64,000 nt of DNA from Bacillota bacterium (GTDB lineage: Bacteria; Bacillota; Clostridia; Lachnospirales; Lachnospiraceae): assembly GCA_023437715.1 (NCBI GenBank), contig JAEZFK010000053.1, forward strand, positions 159,590 through 223,589, written 5' to 3'. Shown piece by piece: positions 32,969-41,390 of the stretch. Within the stretch, counting starts at the first letter, position 1; each line of letters begins with the position of its first letter. The position numbers were made by a program, and so were the translations under genes. Under the pieces are notes generated by a model. The model saw nothing but the letters and a program-made list of their open reading frames with translations. It had not been told where the DNA came from and ran no database searches.

Positions 32969-34051
32969 ATGAAAATGATTATGCGTTGGTTCCCTTTTGG
33001 GGATGACAGCGTGACGCTGAGTCAGATTCGTCAGACTCCCGGCGTGTCCGGAGTGGCGACCTGTCTGCCGAAGGTGCCTGTGGGAGAGGTCTGGCCCCTG
33101 GAGACCTTAAAGGCCCTGAAAGAGGAAATCGGAGCGGCCGGCCTTGAGATGGAAGTGATTGAAAGCGTAAACATTCACGAGGACATTAAGAAAGGTCTTT
33201 CCACCAGAGACAAATATATCGATGCCTATATCAGGACCCTGGAGCATTTAGGCCAGGTGGGCGTAAAATGTCTCTGCTACAACTTCATGCCGGTCATGGA
33301 CTGGGCAAGAAGCGATCTGTCCCTTTTAACAGAGGATGGAAGCTTTGTCATGGCCTACCGGCACGAGGAAGTGCTTAGCATGAATCCGGAGAAGATGGCA
33401 AAGGCCATGGAGGGAAAAGCCAGAGGATATTCCCTGCCGGGCTGGGAGCCGGAGCGTCTTCACGCCATGGCCCAGGACATTGAATTTTACCAGAGCATGA
33501 CAAAAGAGCAGTATTGGGACAACATGAAATATTTTCTGGATGCGGTCATTCCTTACGCGGAAAAATACGATATCAAGATGGCCATTCATCCGGACGATCC
33601 GCCGTGGCCCCTTTACGGACTTCCGAAAGTCATTACCAATGCGGAGAATATCCGCACCTTCCTGGCTTTAAACAACAGCCCCTACAACGGGCTGACCCTG
33701 TGCTCGGGAAGCCTGGGCAGCGATTTAAGCAATGACATTCCGGCCATGATGCGGGAATTCGGCGCCATGAAGCGCATCCATTTTGCCCATATCAGAAATG
33801 TGCGCCACGTATCGGAAAAGGATTTTGACGAGGCGGCCCATCTCTCTTCCTGCGGGGACTTAGATATGTTCGCCATTGTGGAAGCCTTATATGAATCCGG
33901 ATTTGAAGGCTATATCCGCCCGGACCATGGCCGGATGATCTGGGGAGAGCAGGCCAGACCTGGATACGGCTTATATGACCGTGCCATCGGGGCAAATTAT
34001 CTGTTAGGACTTTGGGAAGCCATTGATAAAACACATAAAAGAAGAAAATAG
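32969..34051 (+). CDS. uxuA: mannonate dehydratase
   Basis: A 360-residue enzyme converting D-mannonate to 2-keto-3-deoxygluconate. The family start MKMIMRWFPFGDDSVTLSQI is clear, as are EVIESVNIHEDIK and the metal-binding segments MAIHPDDPPWPLYGL, IHFAHIRN and YIRPDHGRMIWGE. The length is normal for UxuA. The ATG follows GATGGAGGTACCAGAAC. It is followed 13 bases on by uxuB, forming the central pair of the glucuronate branch. Confidence 0.96.
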   Translation: MKMIMRWFPFGDDSVTLSQIRQTPGVSGVATCLPKVPVGEVWPLETLKALKEEIGAAGLEMEVIESVNIHEDIKKGLSTRDKYIDAYIRTLEHLGQVGVKCLCYNFMPVMDWARSDLSLLTEDGSFVMAYRHEEVLSMNPEKMAKAMEGKARGYSLPGWEPERLHAMAQDIEFYQSMTKEQYWDNMKYFLDAVIPYAEKYDIKMAIHPDDPPWPLYGLPKVITNAENIRTFLALNNSPYNGLTLCSGSLGSDLSNDIPAMMREFGAMKRIHFAHIRNVRHVSEKDFDEAAHLSSCGDLDMFAIVEALYESGFEGYIRPDHGRMIWGEQARPGYGLYDRAIGANYLLGLWEAIDKTHKRRK

Positions 34052-34064
34052 GGGGAATGGATTT

Positions 34065-35678
34065 ATGAAGTTGAATCGGTCTTGTTTAACAAGCAGGGAA
34101 GCCTGGAGCCAGGCTTCGGTAAGGCTGCCGGAGTTTGACTGGGATAAAATGAGGTCAGCTACGGAGCAGGCGCCGGTATGGGTCCATTTCGGCGCGGGAA
34201 ACATTTTCAGAGGCTTTATTGCCGTACTTCAGCAGCGGCTTCTGGAGCAGGGGCTTGAGGAAAGCGGCATCATTGCCGCCGATACCTTTGATTTCGATAT
34301 CATTGATAAAATTTACACTCCTTATGACAGCATGACCATGATGGTCAGCTTAAAGCCCGACGGAGCCCTGGAAAAGGAAGTGGTAGCCAGTGTGGCAAAG
34401 GGCGTGAAGGCAAAGGTGGACGATGAAACGGATTTCGGATGTCTGACAGCTGCCTTTGAAAATCCGTCTCTTCAGATGGCAAGCTTTACGATTACGGAAA
34501 AGGGCTACGCCCTGACTGATTTCCGTGGAGACTTGCTCCCTGTGGCTGAAAAGGATATGGCCCAGGGCCCGGAGAAGGCTTCCCATGCCATGAGTGTTGT
34601 AACGGCTCTTCTGCTGAAACGGTATGCAGCAGGGGCTTTCCCTCTTGCGCTGGTGAGCATGGATAATTGCAGCCATAACGGGGAAAAGCTGAAGGAAAGC
34701 GTGGTTGCCATTGCCAGGGCGTGGATGGAAAAGGGCTTTGCGCCTGAGGGCTTTCTTGCCTGGGTAGAGGATGAGGAAAAGGTTTCTTTCCCCTGGTCCA
34801 TGATCGACAAGATCACCCCAAGACCTGCCCAGGTGGTGCAGAATGCTCTGGAGGAAGCCAGCATCGAGGACATGGCTCCCATTGTGACCAGCAAAAATAC
34901 GTATATCGCTCCCTTTGTCAATGCTGAGGTTCCCCAGTATCTGGTGGTTGAGGACCGCTTCCCCAATGGACGGCCGGCTCTTGAAAAGGCCGGGGTATAT
35001 ATGACGGACCGGGATACGGTGAACCGGACGGAGAGAATGAAGGTAACCACCTGTTTAAATCCTCTCCATACGGCGCTTGCAGTGTTCGGCTGCCTGCTGG
35101 GATATGACAGCATTGCGGCGGAAATGAAAAACGGGGATTTAAAGGCCCTTGTAGAGAAGATCGGCTACAAGGAGGGCCTGCCTGTGGTTACGGATCCGGG
35201 AATCCTAAGTCCCATGGATTTTATCCGGGAAGTCATTGAATACAGACTGCCCAATCCCTTTATACCGGATATGCCTCAGAGAATTGCCACAGACACCAGC
35301 CAGAAAATTCCCATCCGTTTTGGAGAGACCATAAAGGCCTACTTAACCGATGAAAAGCTGGATGTGCAAAACCTGACCGCCATCCCTCTGGCCATTGCAG
35401 GCTGGCTCCGTTATCTGCTGGGTGTGGATGATAAAGGAGAGGCAATGGAAATCAGCAGCGATCCCATGCTGGAAGAGTTAAAGAAGCAGCTGAAAGGAAT
35501 CCGTCTGGGAGAAGCTCTTGAGGAAAAGGAAGCACTGACGGAAATTCTGTCCAATCCTGTGCTTTTTGGAACGGATCTGGTGGCAGCCGGTTTGTCTCAT
35601 AAGATTGAGGGAATGCTCTGTGAAATGCTGGAAGGCCCGGGAGCGGTAGCGAAGACCCTGCACAAGTATGTAAGCTGA
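34065..35678 (+). CDS. uxuB: D-fructuronate reductase (mannitol dehydrogenase family)
   Basis: A 537-residue NAD(P)-dependent oxidoreductase. The Rossmann segment is VWVHFGAGNIFRGF (about residues 38-51). The polyol-dehydrogenase catalytic lysine region and the segments SMDNCSHNGEKL and TCLNPLHTALAVFG are typical of the long-chain mannitol dehydrogenase family. With uxuA directly upstream, fructuronate/mannonate is the likely substrate pair. The start at 34065 with GGGGGAATGG is preferred; the in-frame codon at 34023 lies inside uxuA. No other gene follows in the transcript for 80 bases. Confidence 0.93.
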   Translation: MKLNRSCLTSREAWSQASVRLPEFDWDKMRSATEQAPVWVHFGAGNIFRGFIAVLQQRLLEQGLEESGIIAADTFDFDIIDKIYTPYDSMTMMVSLKPDGALEKEVVASVAKGVKAKVDDETDFGCLTAAFENPSLQMASFTITEKGYALTDFRGDLLPVAEKDMAQGPEKASHAMSVVTALLLKRYAAGAFPLALVSMDNCSHNGEKLKESVVAIARAWMEKGFAPEGFLAWVEDEEKVSFPWSMIDKITPRPAQVVQNALEEASIEDMAPIVTSKNTYIAPFVNAEVPQYLVVEDRFPNGRPALEKAGVYMTDRDTVNRTERMKVTTCLNPLHTALAVFGCLLGYDSIAAEMKNGDLKALVEKIGYKEGLPVVTDPGILSPMDFIREVIEYRLPNPFIPDMPQRIATDTSQKIPIRFGETIKAYLTDEKLDVQNLTAIPLAIAGWLRYLLGVDDKGEAMEISSDPMLEELKKQLKGIRLGEALEEKEALTEILSNPVLFGTDLVAAGLSHKIEGMLCEMLEGPGAVAKTLHKYVS

Positions 35679-35760
35679 AACCTTCTTTCTTGAAATCCTC
35701 TGTCTGTCATGCTAAAATAAAGCATGGGAAAAACAAAAGGACAGAAAGGCGGAAGCAGCC

Positions 35761-36102
35761 GTGAATATACAGATTTTTGGAACGAAAAAATGCTTTGACA
35801 CAAAAAAGGCGGAACGTTACTTCAAGGAACGGGGCGTAAAATACCAGTTCATCGACATGAAAGAAAAGGGAATGAGCAAGGGCGAGTACAATGGAGTGAA
35901 GCAGGCCGTAGGCGGCTTAGACGCCATGCTGGATGAAAGCTGCCGCGACCAGGATGCCCTGGCCCTGATTAAGTACATCGCAAAAGAGGACCAGGATGAA
36001 AAGGTCCTGGAGAACCAGGCGGTGTTGAAAACCCCTATTGTCAGGAACGGAAAGCAGGCCACGGTAGGATACCGGCCGGAGATATGGAAAGAATGGAATT
36101 AG
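35761..36102 (+). CDS. ArsC/Spx-family thioredoxin-fold protein
   Basis: A 113-residue protein with the ArsC-like fold. It starts MNIQIFGTKKCFDTKKAERY with a single N-terminal cysteine (CFDT, not the Spx CxxC) and has the family segment LKTPIVRNGKQATVGY near the C-terminus. GTG start preceded by AGGCGGAAGCAGCC. Such proteins are glutaredoxin-dependent reductases or Spx-like regulators. With one cysteine and no glutaredoxin nearby, its role is open. It sits 82 bases after uxuB and is probably a separate unit. Confidence 0.85.
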   Translation: MNIQIFGTKKCFDTKKAERYFKERGVKYQFIDMKEKGMSKGEYNGVKQAVGGLDAMLDESCRDQDALALIKYIAKEDQDEKVLENQAVLKTPIVRNGKQATVGYRPEIWKEWN

Positions 36103-36115
36103 CCGGATAAGGCCT

Positions 36116-36163
36116 TAATAAAGTGTGTAAACCACCGATACCGGAGGATTACACACTTTATTA
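36116..36163. terminator. symmetrical terminator hairpin
   Basis: TAATAAAGTGTGTAA and TTACACACTTTATTA are perfect 15-base inverted repeats 13 bases after the ArsC-like stop codon. The T/A-rich outer stem lets it work in both directions. Confidence 0.8.
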
Positions 36164-36243
36164 CTTTATGGCTTATTCCAATGCTCTTGACATTGACAGA
36201 AAAATTACTTAGAATTAAATAAATAATTAGATAAGGAGATGAT

Positions 36244-36591
36244 GTGGTGAGAAAACCGGAGAAAGGCCAGAGATGGGTATTCAATAAGGATATAGAAGGA
36301 GAACAGACGTCGGATGGAGTTGTAAGAAAGCTTCTTGCTTACTGCGACGGACTGATGTGCGTGGAAAACCATTTTGAAAAAGGGGCAGTGGGAGCGCTTC
36401 ACAGCCACCCCCACACCCAGATTACTTACGTTGCAGGCGGAAAATTTGAATTCACCATTGGGGATGAGAAAAAGATCGTGGAAACGGGAGACACCCTTTT
36501 AAAACAGGATGGCATCATACATGGCTGCGTTTGCCTGGAAAAAGGGATTCTGGTTGATTTTTTTACGCCCATGAGAGAAGATTTTCTATAA
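36244..36591 (+). CDS. kdgF: KdgF-like cupin, unsaturated uronate ring-opening protein
   Basis: A 115-residue single-domain cupin. The metal-binding motif is GALHSHPHTQITYVAGGKFE (about residues 51-70), with a second cupin motif around HGCVCLEKG. KdgF speeds the linearisation of 4,5-unsaturated uronates released by pectate or glucuronan lyases. The start is GTG at 36244 or 36247 after AAGGAGATGAT. It is 31 bases upstream of an RpiB-like isomerase, which fits the DhuI step of the same pathway, and lies in a hexuronate region. Confidence 0.8.
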   Translation: MVRKPEKGQRWVFNKDIEGEQTSDGVVRKLLAYCDGLMCVENHFEKGAVGALHSHPHTQITYVAGGKFEFTIGDEKKIVETGDTLLKQDGIIHGCVCLEKGILVDFFTPMREDFL

Positions 36592-36622
36592 ATAATGATA
36601 AAACATATAAGGAGAATAAAGA

Positions 36623-37264
36623 ATGAAAATCGCATTAATAAATGAGAACAGCCAGGCGGCAAAGAACGGAATGATTTACAATGCACTGAAAAAGGTGGTG
36701 GAGCCCATGGGCCATGAGGTGGTCAATTATGGGATGTACAGCGCCGAGGATGAGGAGCAGCTCACCTATGTGCAGATCGGCATTCTGGCGGCAGTTCTGT
36801 TAAATTCCAAGGCGGCCGATTATGTGATTACGGGATGCGGCACAGGAGAAGGGGCCATGCTGGCATGCAACTCTTTCCCAGGCGTGATCTGCGGACATGT
36901 AGAGGATGCCTTAGACGCCTATACCTTTGCCCAGATCAATGACGGAAACGCCATTGCCATTCCATTTGCCAAAGGCTTTGGCTGGGGAGGAGACTTAAAT
37001 CTGGAATACATATTCGAAAAGCTGTTTGTGGAAGAAAGCGGCCAGGGCTATCCCAGGGAGAGGGCGGTTCCTGAAAAGAGGAATAAGCAGATTCTGGACG
37101 AGGTGAAAAAGGAGACATACCGTGATTTGAACACCATTCTGTCTTCCCTGGATCAGGAGCTGGTAAGAGGAGCGCTTTCCACAAAGGGCTTTGAGGAATA
37201 TTTCTTTAAAGACTGCCAGGATGAAGAGCTTGCAGATACGGTAAGAAAGGTTTTAGGCCAGTAA
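36623..37264 (+). CDS. RpiB/LacA/LacB-family sugar isomerase, candidate DhuI
   Basis: A 213-residue isomerase. It starts MKIALINENSQAAKNGMIYN, and has the family segment ADYVITGCGTGEGAMLACN (about residues 66-84) with the catalytic cysteine region. It is longer than RpiB (about 150 aa) by a C-terminal helical part. One RpiB-family branch, DhuI, isomerises 4-deoxy-L-threo-5-hexosulose-uronate in place of KduI. Pairing with kdgF supports that assignment, but it is inference. The ATG follows AAGGAGAATAAAG. A KduD/DhuD reductase, needed next, is not in the window. Confidence 0.75.
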   Translation: MKIALINENSQAAKNGMIYNALKKVVEPMGHEVVNYGMYSAEDEEQLTYVQIGILAAVLLNSKAADYVITGCGTGEGAMLACNSFPGVICGHVEDALDAYTFAQINDGNAIAIPFAKGFGWGGDLNLEYIFEKLFVEESGQGYPRERAVPEKRNKQILDEVKKETYRDLNTILSSLDQELVRGALSTKGFEEYFFKDCQDEELADTVRKVLGQ

Positions 37265-37358
37265 AATCTGTCCCATAAATCAGTTGATAAAGATAGCAGA
37301 ATATGCTATAAAATAAATACAGATATAAACAATTACAGATATACAGGAGGTAAGAGGA

Positions 37359-37517
37359 ATGGCAAAATATGTATGTGAAGCATGCGGATATGTATACGAC
37401 CCGGAACTGGGTGATCCGGATTCCGGCATTGAGCCGGGAACTGCATTTGAGGATCTGCCCGAGGATTGGGTTTGCCCCCTTTGCGGAGCCGGTAAGGATT
37501 TATTTGAAGAAGCGTAG
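37359..37517 (+). CDS. rubredoxin
   Basis: A 52-residue electron carrier: MAKYVCEACGYVYDPELGDP, with the two iron-binding knuckles CEACG (about residues 6-9) and CPLCG (about 39-42). The ATG at 37359 follows CAGGAGGTAAGAGGA. It is short and complete. In anaerobes it donates electrons to rubrerythrin, superoxide reductase and similar oxygen-defence enzymes. It is monocistronic, with a bidirectional terminator directly after it. Confidence 0.95.
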   Translation: MAKYVCEACGYVYDPELGDPDSGIEPGTAFEDLPEDWVCPLCGAGKDLFEEA

Positions 37518-37520
37518 TGC

Positions 37521-37569
37521 AAAAACCTTCAAGCCGTTGGCAAGTAATTGCCCGGTTTGAAGGTTTTTT
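37521..37569. terminator. bidirectional terminator between rubredoxin and the subtilase gene
   Basis: AAAAACCTTCAA and TTGAAGGTTTTTT form a stem with A/T runs on both sides, serving the convergent genes. Confidence 0.85.
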
Positions 37570-37571
37570 GT

Positions 37572-39245
37572 TTACAGGCTGGTAAACCGCTCAAAAAGTC
37601 TGTTGACCTCGATCTGGCCGTATCCCCATACGTTGTTGGGATATGTAAAGGAGCTGCTTCGGGTAGCACCGCTGATTAAAAGACGGTTGACGTCGTTTCC
37701 GGTCATCCGCGGATAATTTCCCTTGACAACAGCCCATTCAAAGACCATGGCAACAATACCTGCGGCCTGGGCCGCGGCGGCTCCGGTGCCGGTGGCAGTC
37801 CCGTACAGACCTCCGGGGACTGCGCAGGGGATCTGGAAACCGGGAGCTGCAATATCGGGCTTTATCTCGCCGGTTCTTGTATAGCCTCTGCTGGATTCCG
37901 TCATAATGCTGTCGTTGAGCTGGTTATAGGCGGTGACGGTCAGCTGATGTCTTCCGTTTCCCGGAGAGGTAATGGTGGTATCCGGATTCGAATTGAGAAA
38001 AAATGTTTCATTGGAAAGCAGGTCTCCGGCAGGAAGCCAGGCATGGAAAGAAAAAGGTTCATTTTCCGGGTTCTGGAGACGCAGATACCAGACACCGGGA
38101 AGGGGATTGTTAAAACGCAGCAAAATCAGCTGATCCCCGCTTTCCTCCTCAAAAATAGTGTTGTTCACGTAAATGGTGGTCTGGTTGAAAATGAAATTAA
38201 ACCTTCTGCACTGTCCAAGGGCGGAGAAAATCGGCTGGGTGGATTCACGGTTTGGAGAAGAGATATCAATGGAAAGCCTTGCCGGAGAATAAGACCAGAT
38301 TTCCAGGGAGAACCGGCTGTCCTGATTTCCTACTCTAAGTTCTACATCATTGTAATAAGGAGCCAGAAGGGTGGAGTTAAAATAGTGCCTCTGCCGGTTG
38401 CCCTCATTGCCGGCGGATACGGAAACAGCGGTTCCCGGCAGAAGGGATAAGTAGTCCAGGTAATTGCTTAAGGCGCCTTTTCCGTCGTGGCCGCCCTGGT
38501 TGCTTGCCATGGCAAAGCATATGGAAAGAGGGCGGTTAAAGTTGGCGGCCACCGTGATGGCGTAGCGGACAGCGAGTATGAAATCGGACTCCTGATAGCA
38601 GAGAGCATTTGGCGGAGCAAAATGGATATCCTTTAGGATTGGCTTTGCCTCTTTCAGCTTGATTACCACCAGCTCGGCCTGGGGGACGACGCCGCTGAAA
38701 GACCCGTCTTCGTTGGGGGTGCCTGCCATAATGCTGGCTATGGCGGTCCCGTGGCCCACCGTATCGTTAGTGGGGACGATGGACAGAGGGTCTTCCGCAT
38801 TTAAGGCTTCATTGATCTGTTCCTTGCTGTATTCTGAGCCAAAGGTAAAATCAGTGGGTATGGTGCCGCTTTGTTCTGTCTGATCCCAAATGGTAAGGAT
38901 ACGGGTTGATCCGTCACTGTAACGGAATGCAGGATGCTGATAATCAATGCCTGTATCCATGACAGCGACCAGGACCCCCTGCCCGGCCAGAGCCAAAGCG
39001 GGATTTTGCTGGACAGCCGTAACGCCGGATTTTTCCAGGGCGACGGTGGAGGTAGGGGTATAGAGGGAGGGGAAGCTGCTGTAAATAAAACGGCCTAAAT
39101 CACAGGGATTTGTGGTTGTAACCGGGACATGAAGCAGGGACTGCCTTCTGCTTAAATAAGTGATGTTGTCGCCGGTATCGTAGGATGGAACTAAAATATT
39201 GTTGATGATCAGATCGTAATATCCATTATCCAGTATTTTTAACAA
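37572..39245 (-). CDS. subtilisin-like protein, Csp-type, with catalytic Ser replaced by Gly
   Basis: A 557-residue S8-family protein. A prodomain-like N-terminus (about 1-85) precedes the peptidase fold: Asp97 in VAVMDTGIDYQHPAF and His165 in DTVGHGTAIASI are conserved. The serine motif, normally GTSxA, reads ATGTGAAAAQAAG, so the residue at about 488 is glycine (codon GGA). A jelly-roll insertion (about 330-440) is of the CspB type. In Clostridioides difficile, CspC is a pseudoprotease of this family with Gly at the same place and senses germinants. TTG at 39245 lies seven bases after GGGAGGG; another TTG at 39251 is too close. The gene is on the same strand as an amidase upstream. The pseudoprotease role is inferred. 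Confidence 0.88.
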   Translation of the reverse strand: MLKILDNGYYDLIINNILVPSYDTGDNITYLSRRQSLLHVPVTTTNPCDLGRFIYSSFPSLYTPTSTVALEKSGVTAVQQNPALALAGQGVLVAVMDTGIDYQHPAFRYSDGSTRILTIWDQTEQSGTIPTDFTFGSEYSKEQINEALNAEDPLSIVPTNDTVGHGTAIASIMAGTPNEDGSFSGVVPQAELVVIKLKEAKPILKDIHFAPPNALCYQESDFILAVRYAITVAANFNRPLSICFAMASNQGGHDGKGALSNYLDYLSLLPGTAVSVSAGNEGNRQRHYFNSTLLAPYYNDVELRVGNQDSRFSLEIWSYSPARLSIDISSPNRESTQPIFSALGQCRRFNFIFNQTTIYVNNTIFEEESGDQLILLRFNNPLPGVWYLRLQNPENEPFSFHAWLPAGDLLSNETFFLNSNPDTTITSPGNGRHQLTVTAYNQLNDSIMTESSRGYTRTGEIKPDIAAPGFQIPCAVPGGLYGTATGTGAAAAQAAGIVAMVFEWAVVKGNYPRMTGNDVNRLLISGATRSSSFTYPNNVWGYGQIEVNRLFERFTSL

Positions 39246-39316
39246 GATCAACCCTCCCTGTTTGTTTTGAACAAAGCATACATTATATTTTATGCTCCAG
39301 GGTTTCTGTTATGAGT

Positions 39317-40171
39317 TTAGTTGACGTTTGTGCCTGTGCATTTACCTGCTTTCTGCAGATATTCCATAATGCCTCTGGCATCGGCCTCTCCCAGGGCCTT
39401 ATATTGCTCCTCTGTGGATAAAAACAGGGTTAAATCGCTTAAATCATTTAAAAAGCCGTGCTCAATGATGAAGCCGCGCAGACCGTACATCTGAGAATAT
39501 CTGGGAATTGCATAATAATCGGCCTGGCTTCCGTCAGGATACAAGGTTCCTGCCTGAGAGTCACGGAGCAGCAGCCCCCGGTTATAGATTCCCAGGGAAT
39601 TAAGCTGGTTTAAAATGGCATTGGCAGCTTCCTGGGACTGGAGGGCAAGGCTGTTGTTATACCGGCCGATTCTGGGAGGCAAGGCACTTACGCCGTAGGC
39701 ATTTGTAAGGGTTCCGTTGCCTGGGGCGGAATCTACGTGCTGGCTTACGAATAAGTCCGCATGAACAGAAGCTGCAAAAGAGGCCCGCTGCTCCAGGGAA
39801 AGGTTTTCCTCCGGACTGTTCTTTGTTAAATAAACTGTATATTTAGAGTTCTGTTCCAGATACTGCTTTGTATAGGAGGCGATTTTCATGGTAATCTCAT
39901 CTTCATAATAGGTGGTTCCGTTGTATTCAAAGCTGCAGCCGGAATAATGACCGTCCACTTTTCCGTGGCCCGGGTCCAGAACCACGACGCAGTTGGAACT
40001 TTTTCCCATACCCGGTCCGATCTCAGGAGCAGCGGTTTTTGTAACCGGAGGAGCAAAGGCGGGCCCGCTTTCCTCCTCCGCCCATGCGGTAGAAATGATT
40101 GCTGCGGAAATAAGGGAAGCCAGCAAAACAGCCCTGGCTGCGGCCGGTAAAAGCTTCTTGATTTTTGTCAT
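39317..40171 (-). CDS. N-acetylmuramoyl-L-alanine amidase (Amidase_3 type)
   Basis: A 284-residue secreted enzyme that cleaves the amide between muramic acid and the stem peptide. The signal peptide (1 to about 31) ends STAWAEE. Zinc ligands of the family are visible as LDPGHGKVDG, the Glu in YYEDEITMK, His in FVSQHVDSA and the catalytic Glu in FIIEHGFLND. It has no separate wall-binding domain. The ATG follows AGGAGGATTCATC. It sits 65 bases upstream of the Csp-like gene on the same strand, so both may act in cortex or wall remodelling during the spore cycle (inference). Confidence 0.9.
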   Translation of the reverse strand: MTKIKKLLPAAARAVLLASLISAAIISTAWAEEESGPAFAPPVTKTAAPEIGPGMGKSSNCVVVLDPGHGKVDGHYSGCSFEYNGTTYYEDEITMKIASYTKQYLEQNSKYTVYLTKNSPEENLSLEQRASFAASVHADLFVSQHVDSAPGNGTLTNAYGVSALPPRIGRYNNSLALQSQEAANAILNQLNSLGIYNRGLLLRDSQAGTLYPDGSQADYYAIPRYSQMYGLRGFIIEHGFLNDLSDLTLFLSTEEQYKALGEADARGIMEYLQKAGKCTGTNVN

Positions 40172-40290
40172 GATGAATCCTCCTGAGTAATGGCATTTTG
40201 TCCCATATTATATCATTTTTTGACAGGACCTGCAAATGGTTTTATAATAAAACAAACGGATGAAGAAAAGCAAAAGAGGAGACGTCATTT

Positions 40291-41250
40291 ATGAAATACT
40301 ATTTCGCCCCCATGGAGGGAATTACCGGCTATATATACAGAAACGCCCACCGAAAGTACTTTAAGCAGGTGGATATGTATTTTACCCCTTTTATCGTACC
40401 GACCCAAAACCGGAAGTTTTCTTCCAGGGAAAAAAATGATTTTCTTCCCGAACACAATGAGAGCCTTTCCCTGGTCCCCCAGATCCTCACCAATAAAGCC
40501 GAGGATTTTATATGGGCGGCAAAGGAGCTGAAGGAATACGGATATGATACGGTCAATTTAAATCTGGGCTGCCCTTCCGCCACCGTGGTATCCAAGGGGA
40601 AAGGGTCAGGTTTTCTTGGAGAGCCTGACATGCTGGATCATTTTTTTGAACAGGTTTTTTCATCACTGGACATGAGAGTTTCGGTAAAGACCAGGCTCGG
40701 AAAGGACAGCCCCGAGGAATTTTACCGGCTTATGGAGATTTATAATAAATATCCCATGGAAGCGCTTATCATTCATCCGCGGCTCCAGAAAGACTTTTAT
40801 AAGAATAAGCCCAATCTGGAAATGTTTGAGAAGGCGGTTTCCTTAAGCAGGAATCCCCTGTGCTACAATGGGAATCTGTTTTCCACAGAGGCTTTTAAGA
40901 GCTTTGCTGCTGCATTCCCGTCTGTGGACCGGGTGATGCTTGGAAGAGGGCTGGTGGCAAATCCCTGCCTGGCGGAAGAGATAAAGGCAGGAGAGAAGCT
41001 GGAAAAACAGAGGCTAAAGGCGTTTCATGACGAGATCCTCGCAGGATATGAACAGACCATATCCGGAGACCGCAACGTGCTCTTTAAGATGAAAGAGTTG
41101 TGGGCCTATATGGTTCAGCTCTTTGACTGCGGTGAAAAGCAGGTGAAAAAGATACGTAAGTCCCAGCATTTGGCAGACTACCGGTGGGCCGTGGACAGTC
41201 TGTTCCGGGAAGTGGATTTAAAAGAGGAATACAGTGATATCTCTTTTTAG
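40291..41250 (+). CDS. tRNA-dihydrouridine synthase
   Basis: A 319-residue FMN enzyme reducing uridine in the tRNA D-loop. It starts MKYYFAPMEGITGYIYRNAH and has the active-site segment NLNLGCPSATVVSKGKGSGF with the catalytic cysteine (about residue 96), then VSVKTRLG, IIHPR and VMLGRGLVANP for FMN phosphate binding. The ATG follows AAAGAGGAGACGTCATTT. It is of the general Dus family; the modified position cannot be told from sequence alone. It is divergent from the amidase gene. Confidence 0.93.
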   Translation: MKYYFAPMEGITGYIYRNAHRKYFKQVDMYFTPFIVPTQNRKFSSREKNDFLPEHNESLSLVPQILTNKAEDFIWAAKELKEYGYDTVNLNLGCPSATVVSKGKGSGFLGEPDMLDHFFEQVFSSLDMRVSVKTRLGKDSPEEFYRLMEIYNKYPMEALIIHPRLQKDFYKNKPNLEMFEKAVSLSRNPLCYNGNLFSTEAFKSFAAAFPSVDRVMLGRGLVANPCLAEEIKAGEKLEKQRLKAFHDEILAGYEQTISGDRNVLFKMKELWAYMVQLFDCGEKQVKKIRKSQHLADYRWAVDSLFREVDLKEEYSDISF

Positions 41251-41270
41251 AAGCACCTTAAAAGTATTTT

Positions 41271-41318
41271 ACGCAAATATAGTATTTATATGGTTGTAAT
41301 TTACCATATGTTGTGGTA
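41271..41318. promoter_or_regulatory. candidate NrdR box pair upstream of nrdA
   Basis: ACGCAAATATAGTATTTA (41271-41288) and ACCATATGTTGTGGTA (41303-41318) are AT-rich dyads starting 32 bases apart, the three-turn spacing seen for NrdR boxes (consensus near ACACWATATWTTGTGT). The match is imperfect, but place, number and spacing fit ribonucleotide reductase control. Confidence 0.5.
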
Positions 41319-41390
41319 TATTTTCACTTGTAGGATTTAATAACAGTTATTGATATTAATATATAAACAGTGAAACGGCGGAAATCAACC

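Noticed and set aside
34023..34064. Earlier start for uxuB
   Set aside because: It would begin inside uxuA without a binding site; GGGGGAATGG precedes the ATG at 34065.
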